Shown here one piece after another: positions 1-5,178 of a DNA stretch of 5,178 bases; within the stretch, counting starts at the first letter, position 1, and each line of letters opens with the position of its first letter. The stretch is from positions 1 to 5,178 of the forward strand of contig DUEF01000349.1 in assembly GCA_011176555.1 (NCBI GenBank), given 5' to 3'. The notes beneath the pieces are model-generated. The model ran no database searches. It saw nothing but the letters and a program-made list of their open reading frames with translations, and had not been told where the DNA came from. This stretch comes from Caldilineae bacterium (lineage in GTDB: Bacteria; Chloroflexota; Anaerolineae; J102). A program made the position numbers and the translations under genes.

Positions 1-13
1 ACCTCCCGGAGGT
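1..13. repeat. Short perfect palindrome at the window edge
   Basis: ACCTCC and GGAGGT flank a single central C. It could be the end of a terminator or a protein-binding site belonging to something left of the window, but no T-run follows, so no function is assigned. The rest of 14-125 shows no convincing promoter. A 9-bp direct repeat, CTCCAACCT, occurs at 16-24 and again at 110-118, close to the trmO start. Confidence 0.3.
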
Positions 14-125
14 CGCTCCAACCTATTACCGTTTTATTTCTGTAATGTCCATAAACGGGTTGCAGAATACCGGTTTCTGGCCTGGAGACGAACGGTTCTG
101 TTGATTGTTCTCCAACCTCCGACAC

Positions 126-599
126 ATGACCTACAACCCCATCGGCATCATCCACAGTCCCTTCACCGACCTTTCGGCCATGCCCATCCAGCCTACGGGC
201 AAGATCAGCGGGCCTGGCCGAGTCGAGATTTTTCCCGAACACGCAAAGGGGCTGAAGGACCTGGATGGCTTCTCTCACATCATCCTGCTCTACCACTTTC
301 ACGAGGTGAAGGATACAGCGCTGATCGTGACGCCGTTCATGGATTCGGAGCCCAGGGGCATCTTTGCCACACGAGCACCCAACCGCCCGAACCCTATCGG
401 CTTATCGGTGGTGCGGCTGCTGGCTGTGCAAGACAATACGCTCTTGGTCGACGACATCGACGTGCTCGATGGCACGCCGCTATTGGATGTGAAGCCGTAT
501 GTGCCGGAGTTCGACCACAGGCCGGATGCACGCGTGGGCTGGTTGGAAGCAGCGAGGGGGGCGGTGCGAGAGCAGGTGTCAGACGGGAGGTTTGGGTAG
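126..599 (+). CDS. trmO: TrmO/TsaA-family tRNA (t6A37) N6-methyltransferase, single-domain form
   Basis: The 157-residue product is a TsaA (UPF0066/YaeB) domain protein. The family member TrmO methylates N6 of threonylcarbamoyladenosine at position 37 of tRNA in the cytoplasm, using S-adenosylmethionine through an unusual beta-barrel fold. Visible family marks, numbered from the ATG at 126, are the N-terminal PIGIIHSPF (5-13), HIILLYHFH (51-59), the signature GIFATRAPNRPNPIG (78-92) and LDGTPLLDVKPYVPEFD (114-130). It ends soon after the core, as short archaeal-type members do; E. coli TrmO (about 235 aa) has an extra C-terminal domain. A TTG at 105 would add 7 residues, but homology begins right after the ATG. 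Neither start has a good Shine-Dalgarno: GGAG at 84-87 is too distant. The family is clear. The exact tRNA substrate is inferred, because single-domain members are less studied. It converges on the gene at 774-1685. Confidence 0.88.
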   Translation: MTYNPIGIIHSPFTDLSAMPIQPTGKISGPGRVEIFPEHAKGLKDLDGFSHIILLYHFHEVKDTALIVTPFMDSEPRGIFATRAPNRPNPIGLSVVRLLAVQDNTLLVDDIDVLDGTPLLDVKPYVPEFDHRPDARVGWLEAARGAVREQVSDGRFG

Positions 600-606
600 G
601 GAGAGA

Positions 607-655
607 GCGTGGGAGTGTGGGAGTGTGGGAGGGGGCGAAAGGACGGGAGGGAGGA
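607..655 (+). repeat. G-rich 8-bp tandem repeat with G-quadruplex potential
   Basis: Three consecutive 8-bp units, CGTGGGAG, TGTGGGAG and TGTGGGAG, lie at 608-631, followed by a GGGGG run and, at 645-655, GGGAGGG-type sequence. G-runs at 611-613, 619-621, 627-629 and 631-635 with loops of 5, 5 and 1 nt satisfy the usual G3+N1-7 quadruplex pattern on the plus strand. The tract begins about 10 nt after the trmO stop. It may act in 3' end formation or be a neutral microsatellite. The remainder of the convergent gap (656-773) shows only a weak 5-bp hairpin (747-751 with 759-763) and no clear intrinsic terminator. Confidence 0.6.
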
Positions 656-773
656 ACGTCATGTCGAACGCACGTGAGACATCCCCTGGCAAACGCGCGC
701 CCGATCATATGCACATTGGCCGAGCATTATCGGAAACGGGGAGTCGGACAGCCGAGACCTGTCAGATCTTCCC

Positions 774-1685
774 CTACCACCAGTCCTTATACGATCTCGG
801 ATCCATGAACTGCCCGGTATCGCGGATGGCGACGTGGATGGCGTCGGCGCGGGCCCGGGCGAATGCCTGTCCCTCGACCAGCGCCGGTAATTCCGACCGG
901 CCGGCGGCGTTCAGGGTTTTGTACAGCGCCAACAGGCTTTCTTCCACGCAAATGTTTTCCAGGTGTAGGGTGTAGCCGGACACGACGCTATCGGTGCGCG
1001 TGTACTTGAGCGTGATGCTGTCGGACGTGGCGTACAGCACCAACACTTCGTACCCATTGCCGATCTCGTAGCCCGACTCGGGCACATGCAACGTCTCGTA
1101 GGGCGCGGTTTCCAGCGCGGCCAGCGTCACTTCCGGGTCGGTGAGGGTTTCACCCCGGCAGTTGCAGTCCCAATCCCAATCATTCACCCGGTAGGTGGCG
1201 GTGATGGGGGGATGGCGCTGTGGTTGGAACAGGCCTTGCAGCCTGGGAGCCAACGGATCTGTGGGGCCGTCCAGCCAGATCAGCCCTTTGGCCGCCTCCA
1301 CCGGCTCGTAGCCGCGCAGCGCCAGATTCAGGTCGGCGTGAGCGGCGGCGGGGCGGTCGCTGGGGGGCGGCAAAACCGGCAGGGAAGCGAAGCTTGCGCC
1401 GGGAATCGTGTGGCAGGTGGAGTGTCCGAGATATGGGGATGAGCCACCGACCAGGGGCAGGTACTGGGCGGGAGGCAGAGACTGGTCGGATGCAGGCCGG
1501 GCGGTGGAGCCAGGCGGGATGGGCGCCCCGGCATAAGCGCTGGCCGGCCACGCCAGCGCGAACAACGCCATCAAAACAAGGACGCGCGCCAACAAACGCC
1601 CGAGATGGCGGCATTTGGCGATGCGGAAGCGTGCAGATGGGGGGTGAAATGGCATGTTTGGGCGGCAACCAATGAATGAATTCAT
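774..1685 (-). CDS. Exported protein of unknown function, Chloroflexota-type
   Basis: The 303-residue product has no function I recognise. It begins with a basic stretch (RFRIAKCRHLGR, about 19-30), then a hydrophobic core (LLARVLVLMALFALAW, 31-46) and a likely signal peptidase I site after ASAYA near residue 52. A Pro/Ser/Ala-rich linker follows, containing YLPLV (75-79), a motif common in secreted Chloroflexota proteins. The C-terminal two-thirds is a compact region with WDWDCNC (170-176), YEVLVLYATSDSITLKYTR (212-230) and a conserved-looking tail ending FMDPRSYKDWW. Cysteines 91, 173, 175 and 246 could form disulfides or bind metal. The tail resembles hypothetical proteins I associate with Chloroflexota, by recollection only. 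The start is uncertain: ATG at 1685, or Met11 at 1655, which would give a more normal signal peptide. Neither has a Shine-Dalgarno. It converges with trmO and diverges from the 2132 gene. Confidence 0.8.
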   Translation of the reverse strand: MNSFIGCRPNMPFHPPSARFRIAKCRHLGRLLARVLVLMALFALAWPASAYAGAPIPPGSTARPASDQSLPPAQYLPLVGGSSPYLGHSTCHTIPGASFASLPVLPPPSDRPAAAHADLNLALRGYEPVEAAKGLIWLDGPTDPLAPRLQGLFQPQRHPPITATYRVNDWDWDCNCRGETLTDPEVTLAALETAPYETLHVPESGYEIGNGYEVLVLYATSDSITLKYTRTDSVVSGYTLHLENICVEESLLALYKTLNAAGRSELPALVEGQAFARARADAIHVAIRDTGQFMDPRSYKDWW

Positions 1686-1695
1686 AGGCTGTTAC

Positions 1696-1717
1696 AAAAA
1701 ACGTGTTGAAACACGTT
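1696..1717 (-). terminator. Hairpin plus T-tract, intrinsic-terminator-like on the minus strand
   Basis: AACGTGTT at 1700-1707 and AACACGTT at 1710-1717 form a perfect inverted repeat around a 2-nt centre (realistically a 7-bp stem with a 4-nt loop). Read on the minus strand it is followed at once by six T (1701-1696). It therefore resembles a Rho-independent terminator ending about 10 nt before the annotated ATG at 1685. It would stop transcription entering the exported-protein gene unless it is bypassed. The stem is AT-rich, so its strength is doubtful. Confidence 0.45.
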
Positions 1718-1783
1718 CGCCTGGTGGAGCGCGCAACCCGTTTCAACGGGTTTTGCGTATCAGCCCGGCGTTTCAACGACGGG
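1700..1783. repeat. Cluster of three hairpins sharing the core GTTTCAAC
   Basis: Three palindromes follow one another. The first is 1700-1717 (core GTTTCAAC read on the minus strand). The second is 1735-1752, AACCCGTT-TC-AACGGGTT. The third is 1764-1783, CCCGGCGTT-TC-AACGACGGG with one internal mismatch (G1768/A1779). Centres are about 35 and 30 bp apart. Stem sequences differ outside the core, while pairing is kept in each, which is the pattern expected of a structured repeat family (REP-like) rather than copied DNA. On the plus strand the second hairpin is followed by only two further T, so it is a weak terminator at best. No transposase or coding sequence accompanies them. Confidence 0.6.
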
Positions 1784-1966
1784 GTCTGGCGGAACCAATC
1801 TCATTCTACCAGCTATGACGCACCAATTCTGTAAGCGGGACGGGAAATGAACAGATTGTCATCTTGCCGTAATGACGCCTTGAGGCTATCATGGTCACGC
1901 TACGAAATGTCTTGTACACTCGCTTTCTTAACGGGGTTACCCCGCAAACGTCGTGTGCGTTCATTG

Positions 1967-2055
1967 TGTCATTGCGAGCCGTTTTTTGGCGAAGCAATCT
2001 CCAAGCGGCATGATCGAGGATTGCTTCGTCGCAAAAACCGCTCCTCGCAATGACA
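1967..2055. mobile_element. MITE-like palindromic intergenic element, 89 bp
   Basis: The element has perfect 12-bp terminal inverted repeats: TGTCATTGCGAG at 1967-1978 and CTCGCAATGACA at 2044-2055. Inside, the arms remain similar: a T-run (1982-1987) opposes an A-run (2032-2036), and CGAAGCAATC at 1990-1999 pairs exactly with GATTGCTTCG at 2019-2028, leaving a 19-nt loop. The whole can fold into one long imperfect hairpin. A possible 4-bp target duplication, ATTG, flanks it (1963-1966 and 2056-2059), though ATTG also occurs in the ends, so this is weak. From memory, closely similar TGTCATTGCGAG...GAAGCAATC palindromes are dispersed in many bacterial genomes. It encodes nothing and would need a transposase from elsewhere. 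It ends 76 bp before the ATG at 2132. Confidence 0.7.
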
Positions 2056-2116
2056 ATTGACAGTTGTGGCTACGCCATTTTTTGCTTTACGCTCTTCACA
2101 TTCAACCCAACGACTC

Positions 2117-2121
2117 AGGAG
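2117..2121 (+). promoter_or_regulatory. Shine-Dalgarno of the LsrF-like gene
   Basis: AGGAG is placed 10 nt before the ATG at 2132 and 13 nt before a second in-frame ATG at 2135. It decides the start of this gene against the longer reading frame that begins at 2057. Confidence 0.7.
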
Positions 2122-2131
2122 AAACCAAACC

Positions 2132-2920
2132 ATGATGGACTGGGGTATGCAAAACCGCATCAATCGCATCATCAAACCCGACACCGGCAAGACACTGATG
2201 TTTGCCGTAGACCACGGCTACTTCATGGGCCCGACCAGCGGTCTGGAACAACTCGACCAGACGATTGAGCCCCTGCTGCCTTATGCCGACTCCCTGATGC
2301 TCACCCGCGGGGCGCTGCGCTACTACACCGACCCTCGCGTCGATGTGCCGATCATCATGCGCGTGTCGGGCGGAACCAGCATCCTCAACAAGAATCTGTT
2401 GCACGAGGGCATCACCGTTTCCATGGAAGACGCCATCCGCATGAACGCTTCGGCGGTGGCCTTCTCGATTCTGGTCGGCTCCGACTTCGAGCGCGACACC
2501 CTCTTGGCCTTCACCCAGGTGGTCGATGAGGCCGAGCGCTACGGCATCCCCACCCTGGCCGTGACCGCGGTGGGCAAGGCCCTGGTGCGCGACGCCCGCT
2601 ACCTGAGCCTGGCCTCGCGCATCGCCGCCGAGTTGGGCGCTCGCATCGTCAAGACCTACTACTGCGAGAACTTCGAGCGCGTGATCAACACCTGCCCCGT
2701 GCCCGTCGTCATCGCCGGCGGCAAGAAAATCCCCGAGATGGACGCGCTGACCATGGCCTACAACGCCATCCAGACCGGCGCGGCCGGCGTGGACATGGGC
2801 CGCAACATCTTCCAATCGGATGCGCCGGTAGCGATGGTGCAGGCCGTACGCGCAGTCGTGCACAACAACGCCACGCCCGCCGAAGCCTTCGAGATGTATG
2901 AGGAGATTAAAAATCGGTAG
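2132..2920 (+). CDS. LsrF-like class I aldolase / 3-hydroxy-5-phosphonooxypentane-2,4-dione thiolase family
   Basis: The 262-residue product is a DeoC/LacD-type class I aldolase barrel most like E. coli LsrF. LsrF cleaves the phosphorylated AI-2 derivative P-HPD, passing an acetyl group to CoA. Shared stretches include MDWGMQNRI near the start, TLMFAVDHGYFMGPTSGLE (21-39), LVRDARYLSLASRIAAE (151-167), RIVKTYY (171-177), PVVIAGGKK (191-199) and GVDMGRNIFQSDAPVAM (219-235). K174 aligns with the LsrF active-site lysine, and D27-H28 with the strand-1 acidic residue. It lacks the roughly 30-residue N-terminal extension of E. coli LsrF. The ATG at 2132 is chosen because AGGAG lies 10 nt upstream and homology begins there; the in-frame extension to 2057 shows none and would start within 2 bp of the MITE-like element. 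No lsrACDBKRG genes are visible, so the substrate may be another phosphosugar. It probably heads an operon with the 3033 gene. Confidence 0.82.
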   Translation: MMDWGMQNRINRIIKPDTGKTLMFAVDHGYFMGPTSGLEQLDQTIEPLLPYADSLMLTRGALRYYTDPRVDVPIIMRVSGGTSILNKNLLHEGITVSMEDAIRMNASAVAFSILVGSDFERDTLLAFTQVVDEAERYGIPTLAVTAVGKALVRDARYLSLASRIAAELGARIVKTYYCENFERVINTCPVPVVIAGGKKIPEMDALTMAYNAIQTGAAGVDMGRNIFQSDAPVAMVQAVRAVVHNNATPAEAFEMYEEIKNR

Positions 2921-2937
2921 GCCGGTAGCCCCGTAGA

Positions 2938-3024
2938 CCAGGAAGCCGGTAAACCGGGCCGATATGCACCCGAGCTTCCCGGTTTCCCGGTTTACTGGTT
3001 TACTGGTTTCCCGGTTTACTGGAG
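2938..3024 (+). repeat. 8-bp tandem repeats with an inverted copy, running into the dehydrogenase ribosome binding site
   Basis: Five consecutive 8-bp units lie at 2978-3017: CCCGGTTT, CCCGGTTT, ACTGGTTT, ACTGGTTT, CCCGGTTT. A partial sixth, ACTGGAGA, contains the GGAG ribosome binding site. Upstream, 2938-2958 is an inverted copy. It pairs with 2986-3006 over 21 positions (18 Watson-Crick, two G-U in RNA, one G/A mismatch) around a 27-nt loop. The 3' part of the same arm (2946-2958) can instead pair with 3010-3022, covering the first two G of GGAG. This gap separates the LsrF-like gene from the dehydrogenase. The RNA could modulate translation of the downstream gene or stabilise or process the transcript; function is inferred. 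Confidence 0.65.
3021..3024 (+). promoter_or_regulatory. Shine-Dalgarno of the zinc dehydrogenase
   Basis: GGAG lies 8 nt before the ATG at 3033. It is embedded in the last, degenerate unit of the 8-bp repeat array, so the ribosome binding site itself can be drawn into repeat-repeat pairing. Confidence 0.75.
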
Positions 3025-3032
3025 ATTGACTT

Positions 3033-4064
3033 ATGCGCGTCGCCATGTACTACAACAACAACGATATCCGCCTGGAAGAAATGCCTCGACCACAGATCGG
3101 CCCCGGTGAGGTGCTGGTCAAGGTGCTCGCCAGCGGCATCTGCGGGTCCGATGTGATGGAGTGGTATCGCATCAAGAAAGCGCCCATCGTCCTGGGGCAC
3201 GAGGTGACGGGCGACATCGCCGAGATCGGGGCCGGGGTGGACGATTTCCAGGTGGGGGACAGGGTGGTCTTCACGCACCACGTGCCCTGCAACGATTGCT
3301 ATTACTGCCAGCGGAGCGAACACACGCTCTGCCACACGCTGCACTCCACCAAGTTTTATCCCGGCGGCAATGCCGAATACGTACGCGTGCCCAAAATCAA
3401 TGTAGACAAGGGCGGCGTGCTCAAACTGCCGGACAGCATGTCTTACGAAATCGGCACGTTTGTCGAGCCGCTGGGCTGCGCGGTGCGCGGGCAACGCAAG
3501 GTGAACATGCAGCCGGGCGACAGTGTGCTGGTCCTGGGCAGCGGCCTGTCCGGGCTATTGAACATACGCCTGGTGAAAACGATGGGCGCGGGCCGCATCG
3601 TCGCCACCGACATCAACGAATTCCGCCTGCAGGCCGCCCGGGATTCCGGCGCGGACGCCACCGTCCACGCCCTGGAAGAAAATGTGGTGGAACGGGCGCT
3701 GGAACTCAACGATGGCCGGGGATTCGACCAGGTGATCGTTTGCACGGCAGCGCCAGCGGTCTTCCGGCAAGCGATGCAGGCCGCCGACAAAGGCGCAACC
3801 GTGCTGCTGTACGCCATCAACACGCCCGGCCAGGAAATCCCTTTCGAGCCGTACGAGCTCTACATCAAGGGCGTCACCCTGACCTCGACCTACGCCGCCG
3901 CTCCCCGCGACCTGCGTGAGGCGCTGACGCTCCTGCAGCACGGCCGCGTGCCAGTGGCGGATTTCATCACCCATCGCCTGCCTTTGGCCGAGACGCAACT
4001 GGGCTTTCAGCTCGTGGTCCGCGCCGAAAACTCACTCAAAGTCATCATCGATCCCACCCGATGA
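3033..4064 (+). CDS. Zinc-dependent medium-chain alcohol/polyol dehydrogenase
   Basis: The 343-residue product is a cytoplasmic MDR-superfamily dehydrogenase of the sorbitol / L-threonine 3-dehydrogenase type, which oxidises a secondary alcohol with NAD(P)+. Catalytic zinc ligands are visible: C37 in GICGSD, H56-E57 in GHE, and E145 in VEPLGCA. The structural zinc site is C86, C89, C92 and C100. The Rossmann glycine motif is GSGLSG (169-174), slightly off the usual GxGPxG, and strand 2 ends in D193 (ATDIN), which normally favours NAD+ over NADP+. Length is typical of the family and all key residues are present. The ATG is supported by GGAG 8 nt upstream. It follows the LsrF-like gene by 112 nt and overlaps the next gene by 4 nt (ATGA). 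Substrate cannot be read from sequence; pairing with an aldolase suggests a polyol or sugar-acid oxidation feeding a later cleavage. Confidence 0.88.
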   Translation: MRVAMYYNNNDIRLEEMPRPQIGPGEVLVKVLASGICGSDVMEWYRIKKAPIVLGHEVTGDIAEIGAGVDDFQVGDRVVFTHHVPCNDCYYCQRSEHTLCHTLHSTKFYPGGNAEYVRVPKINVDKGGVLKLPDSMSYEIGTFVEPLGCAVRGQRKVNMQPGDSVLVLGSGLSGLLNIRLVKTMGAGRIVATDINEFRLQAARDSGADATVHALEENVVERALELNDGRGFDQVIVCTAAPAVFRQAMQAADKGATVLLYAINTPGQEIPFEPYELYIKGVTLTSTYAAAPRDLREALTLLQHGRVPVADFITHRLPLAETQLGFQLVVRAENSLKVIIDPTR

Positions 4065-5178
4065 CAGCACCCGCCCAGCCTCCTGCCCCCGACCCGGTCA
4101 CCCTGATCGCCACCACCGCCTTCGGCCTGGAGCGCGTGGTCAAGAACGAGGTGAAGGCGCTTGGATTCGAGCAGATCAAGGTCTCGGAAGGACGCATCGA
4201 GTTCGAGGCCAGCGTCGCGGACATCCCCACCGCCAATCTCTGGCTGCGCAGCGCCGACCGCGTGCTCCTCAAACTGGGCGAATTCCGAGCCGTCACGTTC
4301 GATGAGCTCTTCGAACAGACGAAAGCCCTGCCCTGGGAAGCGTGGATCACCGCAGACGGCCAATTCACCGTCACCGGCAAGGCGGTGAAATCCACCCTGG
4401 GCAGCGTGCGCGCCTGCCAGTCCATCGTCAAGAAAGCGGTCGTCGAACGCCTGAAGACCGCGTACCACGTCGATTGGTTCCCCGAAACCGGGGCGGCGTT
4501 CACGATCCAGGTGTCGATGCTGAAGGATGTGGCGCTGCTGACCATCGACACCTCGGGCGCGGGTCTGCACAAGCGCGGCTACCGGGCGATGTCGGGGCAA
4601 GCGCCGCTCAAAGAAACGCTGGCCGCAGCCCTGGTGCAGCTCAGTTTCTGGAACCGGGACAGACTGCTGATCGACCCCATGTGCGGCTCCGGCACGATCC
4701 TGATCGAAGCCGCGCTGATCGGGCGAAATATCGCGCCCGGACTCAAAAGAAGCTTCGCTTCCGAACAGTGGCCTGCGCCCGGGCCGGATGCGTGGCGAGC
4801 CGCGCGCCGCGCGGCAACAGAAGCCATCCTGCCTGCCGGCGAATTACAGATCTTCGGCTACGATATCGAGGAAGAGTACGTTCAAGCGAGCCGGATCAAT
4901 GCCCGCCACGCCGGTGTGGGCCAGGATATCGTCTTCGAGCAAAAAGATGTGCGGGATTTGTGGATCGACCGGCAGTACGGGGTTCTGATCTCGAATCCGC
5001 CTTACGGCAAGCGCATGTCGGAATTCCAGGAGATGAATCAGATTTACATCGCCCTGCACAAAACCTTCAGGAAGAAGAAAGGCTGGTCGTTGTACATCCT
5101 CACCGCCGACGAGATGTTCCCCAAATACTTCAAACGGGCCTGGCCAGACCGCACGAGAAAGCTGTTCAACGGCAATAT
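4061..5178 (+). CDS. RlmL/YpsC-type 23S rRNA guanine-N2 methyltransferase with THUMP domain, 3' end missing
   Basis: At least 372 codons are open to the window edge with no stop. The N-terminal part begins TLIATTAFGLERVVKNEV (14-31), like RlmL and YpsC. A THUMP RNA-binding region follows (about 50-165), then HKRGYR (170-175), then a class I methyltransferase domain with DPMCGSGT (205-212, SAM-binding loop), an acidic strand-2 end at D268, and the catalytic NPPYG (312-316). This set marks enzymes that make m2G in 23S rRNA (G2445 in E. coli RlmL); older annotations call them N6-adenine DNA methylases. It lacks any fused RlmK half so far, and the sequence reached (RKLFNGNI) is normally close to the C-terminus of YpsC-type proteins, so perhaps only 10-20 residues are missing. 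The ATG overlaps the dehydrogenase stop as ATGA and has no Shine-Dalgarno, implying translational coupling. Confidence 0.87.
   Translation, partial: MTAPAQPPAPDPVTLIATTAFGLERVVKNEVKALGFEQIKVSEGRIEFEASVADIPTANLWLRSADRVLLKLGEFRAVTFDELFEQTKALPWEAWITADGQFTVTGKAVKSTLGSVRACQSIVKKAVVERLKTAYHVDWFPETGAAFTIQVSMLKDVALLTIDTSGAGLHKRGYRAMSGQAPLKETLAAALVQLSFWNRDRLLIDPMCGSGTILIEAALIGRNIAPGLKRSFASEQWPAPGPDAWRAARRAATEAILPAGELQIFGYDIEEEYVQASRINARHAGVGQDIVFEQKDVRDLWIDRQYGVLISNPPYGKRMSEFQEMNQIYIALHKTFRKKKGWSLYILTADEMFPKYFKRAWPDRTRKLFNGN

Noticed and set aside
53..63. Match of AAACGGGTTGC to part of the second hairpin (minus strand, 1734-1744)
   Set aside because: There is no matching second arm, so it is not a copy of the hairpin. 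An 11-bp match is easily due to chance or to similar base composition.
101..808. Plus-strand frame of about 235 codons overlapping trmO from a TTG, running through the G-rich repeat
   Set aside because: It overlaps a clear TrmO in another frame, and its product is low in complexity and dominated by repeat-derived Gly, Arg and Glu.
1700..1783. CRISPR array suggested by the recurring GTTTCAAC
   Set aside because: Only the 8-bp core recurs, its copies differ in orientation context, spacing is about 30-35 bp centre to centre, and no full-length repeat or regular spacer is present.
1892..1920. Possible promoter TGGTCA, 17 bp, TACACT on the plus strand upstream of the MITE-like element
   Set aside because: Each box matches only 4 of 6 consensus bases, which is common by chance in a 446-bp gap, and it lies over 200 bp from the gene.
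1932..1944. Short GC palindrome CGGGGT-T-ACCCCG as a terminator
   Set aside because: The stem is only 5 bp with a 3-nt loop, no T-run follows, and no gene ends nearby.
1806..1997. Small minus-strand frame of 63 codons in the divergent gap
   Set aside because: Part of it is made from the MITE-like element, there is no Shine-Dalgarno, and the composition does not look like its GC-rich neighbours' codon use.
2057..2091. Sigma-70 promoter using TTGACA at 2057-2062
   Set aside because: The -35 box is perfect, but no credible -10 hexamer lies 16-18 bp downstream, where the sequence is TTTTTG-like. It is kept only as a note in the MITE finding.
2102..3046. Long minus-strand reading frame of about 314 codons opposite the LsrF-like gene
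   Set aside because: It is antisense to a well-supported gene with strong family motifs. Its product is rich in G, V, H and A as expected from the complement of GC-rich code, and it shows no domain.
3161..3919. Plus-strand frame of about 252 codons inside the dehydrogenase
   Set aside because: It is an out-of-frame shadow of the dehydrogenase with an Arg/Gly/Ala-rich product and no domain.

Overview
The window looks like a GC-rich chromosomal segment from a Chloroflexota bacterium, probably Anaerolineae or a related class. The clearest clue is the secreted protein on the minus strand. It carries the short Y-L-P-L-V segment after a low-complexity linker that is common in exported Chloroflexota proteins, and its C-terminal half resembles hypothetical proteins I associate with that phylum. 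Weak or missing Shine-Dalgarno sequences at most starts and repeat-rich intergenic DNA fit this. The assignment is from recognition only; no search was run.

Layout: (1) 126-599 (+) is a single-domain TrmO/TsaA-type tRNA methyltransferase. (2) 600-773 is a convergent gap with a short G-rich 8-bp tandem repeat that has G-quadruplex potential. (3) 774-1685 (-) is an exported protein of unknown function. (4) 1686-2131 is a 446-bp divergent gap. It holds three consecutive hairpins sharing the core GTTTCAAC, the first of which looks like an intrinsic terminator pointing at the minus-strand gene, followed by an 89-bp MITE-like palindromic element with perfect 12-bp terminal inverted repeats. (5) 2132-2920 (+) is an LsrF-type aldolase/thiolase. 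(6) 2921-3032 is a gap made largely of 8-bp tandem repeats that can fold back on an inverted copy and run into the ribosome binding site of the next gene. (7) 3033-4064 (+) is a zinc-dependent medium-chain dehydrogenase. (8) 4061-5178 (+) is a THUMP-domain RlmL/YpsC-type 23S rRNA guanine-N2 methyltransferase, overlapping the dehydrogenase by 4 nt and cut by the window edge.

The last three genes are co-oriented and probably one transcription unit. LsrF-like aldolase plus polyol/threonine-type dehydrogenase suggests a small carbon-catabolic module. No other AI-2 (lsr) genes are visible, so an AI-2 role is not established. The rRNA methyltransferase appears to be attached by translational coupling. 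The window holds no transposase gene, CRISPR array, tRNA or rRNA that I can see. I find no clear new multi-gene system; the most unusual content is in the three structured intergenic regions.
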